From: Branchiostoma floridae | Lineage: Eukaryota > Chordata > Leptocardii > Amphioxiformes > Branchiostomatidae | Direction of reading: 5' to 3' | DNA: 64,000 bases | Assembly: GCF_000003815.2 (NCBI RefSeq) | Contig: NC_049990.1 | Location: 13,012,771-13,076,770, forward strand | Shown: one piece after another, positions 34,064 to 44,867 of the stretch | Layout of the letters: each line of letters begins with the position of its first letter | How positions within the stretch are numbered: the stretch's first letter is position 1 | Notes under the pieces: generated by a model | Databases searched by the model: none | Told to the model about the DNA's origin: nothing | Seen by the model: the letters and a program-made list of their open reading frames with translations, nothing else | Translations under genes and position numbers: made by a program

Positions 34064-35497
34064 ATGTATGAAGACAGTGAGGAAGAGAAAGAGCCCCTTC
34101 TCGGCTGTTCCTCTGGAAGTGGCGGCGGAAGGAGGGAAGAGGGGGTGGCGGCAGTGGTGAAGTTTGAAGATGAAGAAGACGAGACTAAGAACTGGCCTGA
34201 AGATCTTGAAGAAGAGGCGGAAGAATCTGACGAAGTTGACGGTATAGGTAAAGGGAAAAGGAAAAAGAAAGTCATCATACCAAATCCAAAGGTAGGAAAC
34301 ATTTAATAAATCAAGTACATAATGTCCTGGAATAGTTTAATTTAATGAAGTTTTTTTTTGCAGTATTGCCACGCTGTGCTTAGTACCGATCACAATAATG
34401 ACCTTAATTGCATATTCCTGGACAGAGGGCTAAATGCACTTACGAACGCAAGTAATGATATATCATGTAAGGTAAGGTAGACTATAGCTAACATGAAATT
34501 TCCCCCTTATCTGTTGGTTATCGGTGGTTATCTAGTAAGAAATCATGTTGACTGTTAAGTCTTGTCAAAAAGCTGTCAGGGAAGAACTTCCTGGCATCCT
34601 GTTCAATTTGTGATTTGTTTCTCTCCTGTCATTATAGGTTCCTTGTAAGAGCGGGAAGTGTTCCTCTTTTTGGAGCATGCACTTGTTAACTTTCACTTTC
34701 ACAATATGGGGAACCCCCTGAAATTTAATACTAATGGCTTTGTGTTCTGCATTGACTCATAAACGCGGGCTGTGGCTTACTCAATTTCACATTTTTGCAA
34801 TAGGGATCCGGAAATACTACATACTGGTAGTACTGTTAAGCATAGCATCGGGAGCTCCCTTGTATCTATGACTTAAGGGTGCTAAGAGTGAACGTACCGT
34901 GCCCTGATGCGGCTCACGATCTCTTTTAACATGATTTAGACAAGCCATGATCTTCTACTCTAGCTCCAAGCTGAGATTCGGCTCAGGCTGGGTTTTTTTA
35001 CGCGCTTAAGTAGGGCTTTATATTTGTACCGTTTTCTTTATACCGGACGGCGGACAGGGAATGTTCTTGTAGACAGGAACGCAATGTCAATAATACCAAA
35101 GAATCATTTTTCGTATTGACAAGAATCTCCTGTCAATAATACAACAAATTGTTATTAACAGGAACATCCTTGGCCTAAATGTAATGTATTTGTTTTATAG
35201 CCCAAACCAACCATTAAAGACCTCCAGCGCGAGGTGGAGAATGTTCAGGGCATCATGCGAGACAACATCCAGAACCTCGTGAACGATCGAGAACGGAGGC
35301 TGGAAAATGTCCTGGAAAGAGCGGAGAGAGTGCAGAACGCCGCCGGCGACTTTGCGAGAGTGACCCGACGTGCTAGGGTTAGGGTGTGGCTGAGGTCTAA
35401 CAAGTGGACAGTGTGTATCATCTGCACAGCAGTGGTTCTGATACTTTGTGCGGTCGTCACGGTTGTTATTGTACTGAAGACTAGGGGAATCATCTAG
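34064..35497 (+). CDS. R-SNARE of the synaptobrevin family, VAMP4/VAMP8-like, two exons
   Basis: Exon 1 (34064-34291, 76 codons) ends AAAG|GTAGG; exon 2 (35201-35497) follows TTTTATAG and ends in TAG, giving 174 residues. R-SNAREs on vesicles zipper with Q-SNAREs to drive membrane fusion. Residues 84-139 form the SNARE coil (LQREVENVQGIMRDNIQNLV, then a stretch aligning without gaps to VAMP2/8 through the phenylalanine at 127). R106 occupies the zero-layer position when aligned from the C-terminal side. Residues 145-168 are a single hydrophobic anchor, followed by a short lumenal KTRGII tail. The N terminus is unusual: very acidic, about 80 residues, with an ExxxLL sorting-type motif at 8-13 (EKEPLL), reminiscent of the acidic dileucine tail of VAMP4. 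The SNARE core looks closest to VAMP8 (EVENVxxIM). I cannot choose between orthologues. An extra small exon between the two is possible but not needed for the frame. The gene is head to head with SMG6. Confidence 0.88.
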
Positions 35498-35801
35498 CTA
35501 TAGATGCAGACGAAACTTATTGATATCAGGTCTGCGTACCCGGAAAATTATAACCTCTTTACGTTATACGTATACGTCTATAGCTATGGCTACGACAAGT
35601 TACCTATGCAGCTGGATATGATCTTTTTAGAAACGATCAGACTAGGGCTGGGTATCGGTACAGCGTACCGGTACAAAACCGTTTTTTCTTATTGGACCGG
35701 TCCAGAAAAACCGGACCTGAAAAAAATTGGTCGACCGGATGCTGGACCGATTAGAAAATTAACATATTATTTTACCAGGCATTCACACATTTTGCGCTGC
35801 A

Positions 35802-35901
35802 NNNNNNNNNNNNNNNNNNNNNNNNNNNNNNNNNNNNNNNNNNNNNNNNNNNNNNNNNNNNNNNNNNNNNNNNNNNNNNNNNNNNNNNNNNNNNNNNNNN
35901 N
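35802..35901. other. Assembly gap, 100 N
   Basis: Exactly 100 unknown bases, the usual placeholder for a gap of unknown size. It falls inside the outer repeat element. Confidence 0.99.
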
Positions 35902-36194
35902 CCCGGGAATTCAAACAGTTCGGTCATTGCCGGGGAAGAAAATGAACAAGAGTGAAGTTCGGTAGAGTTAAAAGTAATTTCTAACCAAGTTTTACATCCC
36001 CTCGCAACATGTGTAGTCAGCCGTAGAAGAGTTAAAACGCCCAGGGTAAGTCTAATACTCCACCAAACAAATTCCTTTGTAGTGAAATGGGCCATTGGTA
36101 TGAGGCATACTGAATCAGGTCCAGGTTCAGGTCCGGACCTGGACCTGATCCTTGGGACCTGAACCGGACCTGGACCTGAATTTTCTGTACCGGT

Positions 36195-37305
36195 GTGACA
36201 GCGATCTCGCCCCCCCCCCAGCGATCTCGCCCCCCGGGGGGGGGGGGGCGAGATCACTAGCGTTTTCGCCCCCCCCCCCCAAGAGCAGCTGGTTACTACA
36301 TATTACAGGTGCGCTACCTGGTACTATACTGCACCTGGGAAGTAACGTATATGGTGTGTTACCTGGTACCTATATGGCACCTTATTACCGTACCGTAAGA
36401 TGTCATACCTCGAACGTCGATGCCATATTGGTCGGTGCAAACATGACATTGAAATGAAAAAGATAATTTTTGCAGCCTAGGTGGCATAAAAACAGTGCTA
36501 CTGCGAACGTATAAATCAACACCGTCTATGGTACGGAATACGTCAGCTATATGTTTTCAATTTGTCACAGTGTTTTCTTTGTTGTGCTGGAAACATTTCC
36601 AAAGCACTAACAAAAACACACGTGAATTATAGTTTCTCATTATAAACACTATCTACGCGCAAGTTGATATAGCTGTTGCTAAATGCCACACAAACACTGG
36701 TAAAGTACCAGTCTTAAGAAACACGGGTAAATGCATCAGTTCTTAAATACTAGAAAAAAACAGTCATGTTGGAGGTGAAGATATCCCTTGGCCAGGTGCA
36801 TATACCAAAATGTGCGTTATTCTAATTAATACCTAATATTTGCATAATTAATAAAGACATTACATAATTCTTTTGTGGTCACTTCATGGTAGAGACTTCA
36901 TATTGGAGATATATAGGTTGCTTGAGGACAGGTGAATACAATGAAATACATCTTATGTCAAGACTCAGGTATATGCAATAATGGGAATATAAGGGAACCA
37001 ACCCTCCTTGTCTGAAACAAGTTTAACTATCTTATTACCATGTAATTACGTTAATATTGATACTATGAATGGAGTTATGTATCAAACTCGTGTACTTATA
37101 TCATTCTGAAACTGCATTTTGTGATTTATACCAATCAACTTCTAAAATGTCATGTAAACCCGTTTTTTTTGGGGGGGGGGCGAAATCGCTAACTAAAGGG
37201 GGGCGAGGTAGGGGATCGCTCTCCCCCGAGGGCGAGATCGCTAGTGATTTCGCCCCGGGGGGCGAGATCGCTAGTGATTTCGCCCCCGGGGGAGATCGCT
37301 GTCAC
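36195..37305. mobile_element. Nested 1.1 kb inverted-repeat element with 6-bp target duplication
   Basis: Starts GTGACAGCGATCTCGCCCCC and ends GGGGGAGATCGCTGTCAC. It is flanked by ACCGGT on both sides (36189-36194 and 37306-37311). The related outer-element copy at about 61020-61040 keeps a single ACCGGT at the same place, which is the empty site. Both subterminal zones repeat GCGATCTCGCCCC and GCGAGATCGCTAGTGATTTCGCC words with G/C homopolymers. No transposase seen. Confidence 0.75.
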
Positions 37306-37742
37306 ACCGGTACCCACCCCTAGGTCAGACGTTTCAGGTAGCATCCTATACCTCCAGCCTTGCAGCTTGACACTGATTCGAATCACTCTCCTCTCAGTTC
37401 GAAGAGTGTCTAGATTTGACTTAATCTCCAAGCAGATCTTTAAGATAGTAGCGGGTATCAAAAGCTGGCAAATATGTGTATCATCGGGTAGCCAATACAC
37501 ACTCCTAGATCCTGTCACTCGCCCGGATTGATACAGGTAATTGATAGCTTATGAAATTTCTCCGTATATTTACTGTTAAAACCACTCAGACACAATATTC
37601 TGTGTCGCCACGTTTTAAAACCAATCTGCCGACACGGAACTTGCGTTGTTGGTCCCATCATTGTCACCACATTACTGACTGATCTGTAGAATCACTTGTT
37701 GATGGTACTTAGGACTGGTTCTAAAAGTAACAGATAAAGAAT

Positions 37743-38027
37743 NNNNNNNNNNNNNNNNNNNNNNNNNNNNNNNNNNNNNNNNNNNNNNNNNNNNNNNNNN
37801 NNNNNNNNNNNNNNNNNNNNNNNNNNNNNNNNNNNNNNNNNNNNNNNNNNNNNNNNNNNNNNNNNNNNNNNNNNNNNNNNNNNNNNNNNNNNNNNNNNNN
37901 NNNNNNNNNNNNNNNNNNNNNNNNNNNNNNNNNNNNNNNNNNNNNNNNNNNNNNNNNNNNNNNNNNNNNNNNNNNNNNNNNNNNNNNNNNNNNNNNNNNN
38001 NNNNNNNNNNNNNNNNNNNNNNNNNNN
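37743..38027. other. Assembly gap, 285 N
   Basis: A run of 285 unknown bases between repeat-rich flanks. A short exon could be hidden here. Confidence 0.99.
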
Positions 38028-38414
38028 AACGTTTTTTCTTGTGGCTGTCAGTTTGAGGCTGACAGCCATGCCTTTCAGTCAAGCGCTATAGGAAAACTTT
38101 CAGAACCAAACTAATGCTCTGACCGAAACCGTCCCGATGGACTAACGGATGCCGCGGGGTTTCTCTCAGTGTTTTCACGGGTAGGTCATGGCGTCTATTT
38201 GTCGTCGGAACCCGGGTTTACCTTAACTCCGAGCTAAATATGTCCGGTAGGGCGTCACATGCCATGGGGCCACGTAGAGGTTACTCCCGAAAGTGCCCCC
38301 AAACAGCCCGTAAAGTACCCGGCGGAACCCCTTTAATCGAAGCATAACACAATGTTCAAGCATGGCTTCAGTTCCGTGTTTTGGTGATTGTTGCCATCCA
38401 GTCTGAGCGCAGCT

Positions 38415-38600
38415 ATGATGAGTATAGGCGACGTTACAGCCAGTGATCGGGCGGTCCAGGAACGTCTCTTCCCGCCTGGTTCAACAGGTAGCACGGCTCA
38501 CAGCGAGGAGTCAGGATGGCCGCCACCGGAATACCGTCAATTCCGTCCGGCTGACCAGTCCAGTGGGTCACTCATACGTATACGGTACGTACGGTTACAG
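38415..38600 (+). CDS. Possible first coding exon of the sialyltransferase gene (62-codon cytoplasmic tail)
   Basis: An open frame starts at tandem ATGs (38415 and 38418) in a locally GC-rich, CpG-rich stretch and stays open to TTACAG|GTTTGT at 38600. That donor is phase 0, the phase needed to join the first sure sialyltransferase exon at 44868. Joined, the protein would have 445 residues. The peptide is hydrophilic, Ser/Pro-rich (SGWPPPEYRQFRPADQ), and has no domain I recognise. No other plus-strand coding exon was recognised between here and 44868. Against it: most ST8SIA enzymes have a much shorter cytoplasmic tail, other donors are possible in the same exon (after ATACG at 38580-38585, which would be phase 2 and would not fit), and the exon could belong to an unrelated transcript. 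Confidence 0.38.
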
Positions 38601-38724
38601 GTTTGTACGCTCCTAGTCAACCTTTAATAGTGAAGTGTTGTGCAGAAGTAAGAGTTTAGTTATGGGTAAAAACATTCAGCGTTACGTTGAATCACTTGGG
38701 TAAAAATGATACTTTAGTCTGTTT

Positions 38725-39640
38725 TAACCCTATTCAGACTGGGCTTTTTGGGCCTTCCCTGGCCTGGGGAGGGGGGGGTGTGTGCTCATTCGACCCCCCC
38801 TCCCTTCGTATTTTCAGAACGGCTTACTGTACGATAACCAAATTTGCAGGGAAGGTTATGCTCATCGAGTTTTATGATTCCTTGAATTTTTATATTATAT
38901 GACGTAATATGACGTAATTATGACGTCATTAATTGTAATTTTTGACTAAAACGGGGAATTCCCATAATACCTAAATATCTCACTCAAAAAGTTACCAATA
39001 AAGGTTTCTTATTAATATTTAAGTGTAATAAGACTTCTGTTGACAAAAGACGACGCAACGACTTCAAAATGACGTCATAGAATGACGTCATCTGTAGTTT
39101 AGCTATCCGCCATCTTGGATTATCAACCTTGAATTTTTCAAGATACATTGTTTTCAACATATAACGCTAAAAACCTTTGAAAATGGATTAAAAACGTTCA
39201 AATGAATGTTTTCTGTAAGAAAATACCAAGTAGTGATAAAATTTGAGTGAAAATAAGCTTGTTATACTTTTCATCATGATATTGTCGGCCATCTTGGATT
39301 TTGACCAATTACGTCATCTCATAGCATAATTTATGAATATTTAATTATAAATGTTCAACTAAGATGTCTTAGATATTAAAGATATATGAAAAGATGTTTA
39401 GTTTAGCATGAAAATCTTAAAATCCCATTGTTTAAACCAAAATTAGTGATTTTTGTAAAGTTTGCCTTTCAGAAACCCGTTACCATGGCAACACGAAAAA
39501 TCATGAACTTTCCCAATTCTTTTTAAATTATTGTCAACAATATTTCAGGAAAACTCACCAAGTTTGGTTGTTCTAGCACAAGCCGTTTGGGAGCAATAGA
39601 GGGTCAAAGTTGCCGCGGGCACCCAGTCTGGATAAGGTTA
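38725..39640. mobile_element. Inverted-repeat element, 916 bp, TAACCCTATTCAGACTGGG ends
   Basis: Left end TAACCCTATTCAGACTGGG, right end CCCAGTCTGGATAAGGTTA, inverted over 19 bp with two mismatches. The terminal TAA/TTA could be a 3-bp duplication of the Harbinger type. The interior is AT-rich, with repeated GACGTAAT, ATGACGTCAT and GCCATCTTGGATT words. No coding. Confidence 0.65.
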
Positions 39641-41292
39641 TTAGTTGTCGGAAATAGAGTGTTGGCGGTGGTTTTAAGTTCGCGTTTGAAACAGTAGAAA
39701 ACTTTTCCGGACAGCCAGTCGGAAACCAAATATAACGCCTCACATCTACTAGCAATTCAGCAATGGTGCAATAGGTAGATAGAACTCTCGCTTATTAATT
39801 CGGTAGTGCTGGAGTGATTGACTGTCACTCTATGTAGAGCACTACGAAAAGGAATTAAGGGTTAATCACCCGCCCCGAGGTGCATATGGTGTCATAACGC
39901 CTGGTCCTTTGCTATAACCACCGAATAAAACCACCGAGTGAGCGAAGCTTGATATAACGGAGTTTTCAGTCCGCTAGAATGGCATTTGACACTCCGAAGT
40001 ATGAATCCGTTGTTGTTACAGCTTCTACTACTTGACTACCTGAACGGCGCGTGTTTCCAATGAAAGCATTATCAGCTAATCTGCTATTGGTAGATTTGCT
40101 GTCTGTTCTGTGGCAAAAGCCCTTTCACCGGACACAGTTCGCACTGTTGGCTCGAGTACTTGGAACAAAACGGAGAGAAAAGAAATTGTCAGTAACGTCG
40201 ACACTATATGGATCTGTCAAAAGTTAAGCCTAACTTTGGAGGCAGTCAGAAATCTTAACGACTAACACGGGTATCTCACTGAAAATGCGGCACGTTGTGG
40301 TTGGTGCCGTCGCTGTGTCCGAGCGATTTGACCCAGTGCTCAGCGACCTTCATCAATAAAAACTAATCTTTGTATTAAAACGTTATATTTTCCGTGTTGT
40401 ATTTCTAGTCGTATTTGGACGTTTGTATGTTATTCCCATTATTAATGTAAAGGGTAATAAAAGTTCAATATAGAACGTAGCGACGCCACCACCGTGCCGC
40501 AGCTTAAGTGGGATACCCGCTTTAGGTTATCAACAAAACCTACCTTGTCAGCTGTAGGAGTATTTCTGTAAACCTTGCAGTGTAGCTAGAGACCTTTAAC
40601 CCTCAAACCACCGTATGGGGTCAAAACTGACCCCAGGCGTATATCAATGTGTGACTGTCGGACATTTATGGTCGAAAACAAAATTCCTCCCATAAGTTTA
40701 TTTGTATATATGTCTTATAACTTCTCATACGTTTTAACCTTATTATGGGTTTAATAATTAGACCTAATTAACACAAAATACAATTTTGTCTGATTTTGTG
40801 TCCACTTGCATCATGATTTCAAGCTCCTGCAAATTTGGAGACTGTAGCACGAAAGGTGAGGGAGTAATAGTCAAAAGTGTGCGAATAATTTGTGGATTTC
40901 TGGTCTTTTATGGTGCCATGTCTGACAGGACTTCCCAAAAGGACAATACTTAAGCATCTTCCAATAGAAACACCAAACTTTTAAACTTCAAAAAAATCTA
41001 ATATAGAGTATATCATCTCAACTTTGTCGTATTGTTAAACGAAAAAAGTATGATAACAGGAAGAATTTGATCTATAAGACTAAACTATTTCTAATGACTT
41101 TCTCTCTCTCATCTCATGACAGGGTGTTGACTATTGTCAATTTCTCTGAGGAACCCCTCCGTTGAACTACTCCAGACTCTTCTGCATCTTGCAGTCTGTG
41201 GCCAGGTGGGGCCTAGGTGTTTCTGCAGGTTGTCTCTCTACCTGGTTCAGGGCCTACCTCTGCGTCTCCTCCATTCTCCTGGAGTCCACTCC

Positions 41293-41716
41293 GTGACCCG
41301 TAGCGTCCACATGTTGTCCTGTAGCCTCGCTACGTGTCCTGCCAACCCTCTGCGTCTTCTTCATTCTCCGGGAGTCCACTCCGTGACCCGTAGCGTCCAC
41401 ATGTTGTCCTGTAACCTCGCTACGTGTCCTGCCCAGCGGTGTGACCCGTAGCGTCCACCTGGTGTCCTGTAACCTCGCTACGTGCACTGTCCTGCCCAGC
41501 GGTGTGACCCGTAGCGTCCACCTGGTGTCCTGTAGCCTCGCTACGTGTCCTGCCCAGCGGTGTGACCCGTAGCGTCCACCTGGTGTCATGTAGCCTCGCT
41601 ACGTGTCCTGCCCAGCGGTGTGACCCGTAGCGTCCACCTGGTGTCCTGTAGCCTCGCTACGTGTCCTGCCCAGCGGTGTAACTCGTAGCGTCCACATGTT
41701 GTCCTGTAGCCTCGTT
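41293..41716 (+). repeat. 58-bp minisatellite
   Basis: Units begin GTGACCCGTAGCGTCCAC and continue (C/A)TGxTGTCCTGTAGCCTCG, CTACGTGTCCTGCCCAGCG. Starts at 41383, 41441, 41504, 41562, 41620 and 41678 give a 58-base period with one 63-base step; a divergent longer unit begins at 41293. The array is GC-rich against an AT-rich surround. Confidence 0.8.
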
Positions 41717-41799
41717 TCGCCGACATTTTGGGAGACATATGCATTGTGGTGGTAACAGGAATACAGTTTTTTGTAGTCAAGTACGATGTGCAAAGCTGG

Positions 41800-41962
41800 G
41801 AAAAATTTTGTTGACTAGTTTAAATAGTTTGTCTCTTTCGGTACTGTAGTGTGGACAATGACAAATAAAGTGCATGTCATCTTCCACTGCTTTTCCTGTA
41901 CAATATTTACACATTCTCTCGTTAACAGGTAATTGTTTGTATCTACCTCTTTCTACTTCTAA
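41800..41962 (-). pseudogene. Fragment of a non-LTR retrotransposon: C-terminal Cys/His motif of the reverse-transcriptase ORF
   Basis: Read on the minus strand, 41960-41806 gives a peptide with RYKQLPVNERMCKYC, then VEDDMHFICHCPHY and ERDKLF. The pattern CxxC-x-n-VEDxxHFxxxC is the conserved C-terminal segment of many LINE (Jockey/CR1-like) reverse-transcriptase polyproteins in marine invertebrates. No start, polymerase core or stop in proper context is present, so it is a broken remnant. It abuts a second LINE fragment on its upstream side. Confidence 0.6.
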
Positions 41963-42570
41963 TGTATGAATGAATGAATGAATTAATTAATGAACTTTAT
42001 TGCACAACATTTGTACATGGTACAATTATTGTAAGGCAACAGTAACAAGTCATTGTATGTGTGTTTAATGTGAGCTTACATATAGCTGATCTTAACCGTT
42101 ATCTCAAAGTCTTTGGTGTGTAGATAATTTTCCATGGTGTACACAGATTTGAGATGCTTATACAATCTTAGTTTACCTGTATCAACAAATATATTGTGGA
42201 GAAAAGTTTGAACGTACATGTCAGAGAGTCTTCCTCTAAGTAAAGTACAAATGTTGTCGCTATTGACCTCGATAGGCAATAATAACACAATATAACTACG
42301 AAAAATGCACACTTGTTGCTGTCGGCCGCGGTATGATGTGTTTTCAGCACCAAGGATAATACAGAACGCTTTGCGCTGGCCTTTCTCAATACTATAGGCA
42401 GACCTGAATGCCACACTGGTCAGCGCGGTATATTCTTCACAAGATTGGACGGATGTATGAGATGAAAACCGCCAGTTTGTCCCTTTCCCAAAAAAATTAC
42501 GCAAACGCCCGCAGAAAGGCCGAATGAGGCTTAAAACATTACTGTTTACCCCATGCTCAGACCAGCGCAT
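41963..42570 (-). mobile_element. 3' end of a second LINE (CR1-like), frameshifted reverse-transcriptase tail plus 3' UTR
   Basis: On the minus strand two overlapping frames hold pieces of the motif found after LINE reverse-transcriptase domains: EEYTALTSV, MWHSGLPIV in one frame and SIEKGQRKAFCIILG in the other. The hallmark VWHSGLP...SIExVQxRAxRIILG is therefore broken by a frameshift. Downstream, at about 42005-41963, the minus strand reads AATAAAGTTCATTAATTAATTC followed by ATTC repeats, matching CR1-type 3' ends that finish in a short tandem repeat instead of poly(A). The element is dead and 5'-truncated. Confidence 0.55.
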
Positions 42571-43110
42571 CGAGGTGGCACAAATCCCTGAACTATTTTG
42601 ACGGCATTCTTCTAACGGTTACATGACATACTTTTATTTAGGTCGAGCTCTGCTCGTTCATCGCTTGTTCATTATTCTACATGAACTGATCTGGTTTGCT
42701 TATGTAACCGTAACTCTTTACAACGACTCCCAATTGAAGTTATGGACACTAATGTTTCACTGGTATCTACCCGCGTTCATCCTTCGAATGGGAAATGGTT
42801 TATTCCTCTCGATGTATCTAGTTGTGGTCTATCCAATCACGGCATCGTGTGGTCATGACGTCAGCACACACCTGGTTCGACCTGTCAGTCTAGTTATCTC
42901 TTATGATTGTGCTGTCGGTATGGTAGTGCTGGCATTGTCTTGTGTCGTCGGCATTGTTGCCTTTCAGGACAGATTCTAAGATGTGTTTTCAGGTAAGCAG
43001 AGCATTCTGTTAAATGGAAGTCGTAATAGTCTATCTGCCATTAGTGCCAGAATCATATCCTGCATATGTATGTTCGTTACGTCGTACTATCAGCCAGACG
43101 AGGCATGAAT

Positions 43111-43436
43111 GTAACACTAGTTCACCTTTATTCGCGGGTAACCTATATAACGTTGCTTTTAAAGCATTATATTTCAGAGTGTCAAGTCGAGGAACGCTCG
43201 TTTCCAATTGACAATTATTATTTTGATAATGTTGCAATTTGAAACCACAGTTCGTTAACTTGATATTCCTAGATACCCTGTATTAATTTTTGGGTATTAA
43301 GTCTATGAACCGTTGTTTAAAATTGTAATATTTTGATAAACATAACATAGTCCGTCCACTATAGATATTCGTGAACATCCTGATTTTAAAGACAACGGAT
43401 AAAGGTTACCCCCAGATAAAGGTGAACTAGTGTTAC
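43111..43436. mobile_element. MITE of the GTAACRCTAGTTCACC family, copy 1
   Basis: GTAACACTAGTTCACC is mirrored exactly by GGTGAACTAGTGTTAC. Inside, a second inverted pair surrounds TATTAAGTCTATGAACCG. Length 326 bp; other copies at 44264 and 55028. Confidence 0.75.
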
Positions 43437-44189
43437 AATAAAGGTCTTTCGTTCACTAGACATAATTGTGGAGTTGACTGTTGAATGCTTAGTCTAATTA
43501 GTACAGACTATTTAAGACTGTTTGAGCAATTTTATTAGACTGAAATATAGAATAACACAGGAGAATTTTCCCCTCCTTGGGTAGTTCACATTAATATTTC
43601 TACAATTTTCCAAAATGAAGCGGTATATATATCCTATGCTATTTTGACTGGGTTGCAAATGCTAAATTGAATATAAATATGCTTGTATATCGATGAAAGG
43701 AAGCTTATCAGAAATCAGATAATGATACTAAAAAAATATACAGTACGACCCGTGAAATTGGCGGGTCTTTGTCCTGCCATACATGTAGCCAGAGTGGTTT
43801 AAAATCAAATCTACCCAGGATCTGAATATTGAGAACATAGAAGAAAGTGTAAACATTGACAAAAGGTTCTGTTAGTATCAGGATCTCCAAAAGTGTCTGC
43901 AGTGAGATTTCACAGATGTACATTGTAAGCTTTTTATAACAGCTACAATGTGGTAGACAAAAGAATGATTTTTCCTCTTCTTTTAAGGCTGAACATATTT
44001 GAAATTAGAACAGAATTTATCAATTCTGATTTACTTTTGTCCTCTGGCATCAGGTTACAGTACAATATTGCATAGAGACCAAGTGGAAATGATTTTAAGT
44101 CATACAATGATTAGTATTTACATATGACATGAAGTCATCCCAATATAAATTATGTAACCTCACCTTAATACTACTTTATAGTACGTGTT

Positions 44190-44515
44190 CAGTGCTCGAA
44201 GTACCACCTGCATATACAGGTTAGTGCAGGTAAAATTGGAGTTGTGCAGGTTTTTCTGATATCTAACGCTAGTTCACCTTTATCCGCACGGCCTATATTT
44301 GTTCTGTTTACCCACACGGTATTTGGGGATATTAAGTCGACGGACGGTGGTTTCAAGTTGTAATATGTTCTAAATATTGTAGTTTAAAAACTATCGTCCG
44401 TCGACTAGATATTTCTAAATACCCTTTTTGGAAAGCAACGGATATAGGTTACCCCTCGGATAAAGGTGAAGTAGCGTTACCTGCACCTAATCTGCACTGG
44501 TGCATGTACTAGATT
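44190..44515. repeat. TGCAGGTAA-family repeat, split by a nested MITE
   Basis: The left half has GTGCTCGAAGTACCACCTGC and GTGCAGGTAAAATTGGAG, the right half TTACCTGCACC and GCACTGGTGCATGTACT. Relatives are near 21329-21395 (TACCTGCACCAG), 44650-44720 and 46786-46856 (GTGCAGGTAATTTTCAATGT, TATTTCGAGCCCTG). The GCTCGAAxTA word and CCCTG ends suggest kinship with the hAT-like GTGCACCC family. Confidence 0.45.
44264..44479. mobile_element. MITE of the GTAACRCTAGTTCACC family, copy 2, nested in another repeat
   Basis: TAACGCTAGTTCACCTTTAT opens and ATAAAGGTGAAGTAGCGTTA closes the element. An inner inverted pair AAGTCGACGGACGGTGG / CGTCCGTCGACT is nearly perfect. It splits a TGCAGGTAA-family repeat, visible on both sides (44190-44262 and 44480-44515). 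Confidence 0.7.
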
Positions 44516-44867
44516 TTATACATAAATGTCATATGATGTAGGTGTATGTGGATTGTTATTAGCTGCATTGACTGCTACCACCTATAAAGTATAAAGGAAT
44601 AAATAGGAATGGTTCCTGGACAATTTTAGTATGATCCATACTTTCTAAATTCAGAGTGGTGCAGATAAAATTTGTCTGGGGCAGGTAATTTCCAATGTTG
44701 AAAAAAGTATTTTGAGCTCTGGTGTTGTTTGACTCCAAGGTTAACACCAAGTGTTCCATTAAGGTCCAGCTGACATCTGGTGAAACCTGACTTATGTGCA
44801 ATTATTGAAATCATGTCCTTATCCTAAAGAAGTTATTTAATGGGTTCTGTATTTCAACAAAATACAG

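Larger units (their letters stand above)
35642..37323. mobile_element. Outer element with CTAGGG(G/C)TGGGTA ends, containing an assembly gap and a nested element
   Basis: The left end reads CTAGGGCTGGGTATCGGTAC and the right end GTACCCACCCCTAG. An internal block of overlapping GGTCCAGGTTCAGGTCC words (36116-36180) is repeated at 60949-61020, where it runs straight into CCGTACCGGTACCCACCCCT. Here that same junction is interrupted by the element at 36195. About 100 bases are unknown (N). No coding sequence was recognised. Confidence 0.6.
35498..38414. other. Spacer between the R-SNARE and sialyltransferase genes
   Basis: Mostly the nested elements at 35642-37323, a solo end of the TAATCTCC family near 37420, and two assembly gaps. 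38080-38414 is CpG-rich and could be the sialyltransferase promoter. Confidence 0.5.
5251..39923. repeat. Distant inverted pair of a dispersed repeat (5251-5325 and 39859-39923)
   Basis: GGCGGTTATAGCAAAGGACC and AGGCGTTATCACACCATATG at 5251-5292 reappear on the opposite strand at 39880-39923 (GGTGCATATGGTGTCATAAC, GCCTGGTCCTTTGCTATAAC). The copies are about 85 percent alike by eye over 65-75 bases. The feature span only links the two; the bases between are not part of it. Confidence 0.5.
39641..44867. other. Presumed first sialyltransferase intron
   Basis: Apart from the LINE fragments, 58-bp array, MITEs and TGCAGGTAA repeat listed separately, 39924-41290 shows no gene. 42623-42979 holds an unassigned hydrophobic open frame. 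43440-44190 and 44720-44867 show nothing notable. Confidence 0.45.

Noticed and set aside
41293-41716. CRISPR-like array
   Set aside because: Units are directly abutting with no unique spacers, in a eukaryotic intron; it is a minisatellite.
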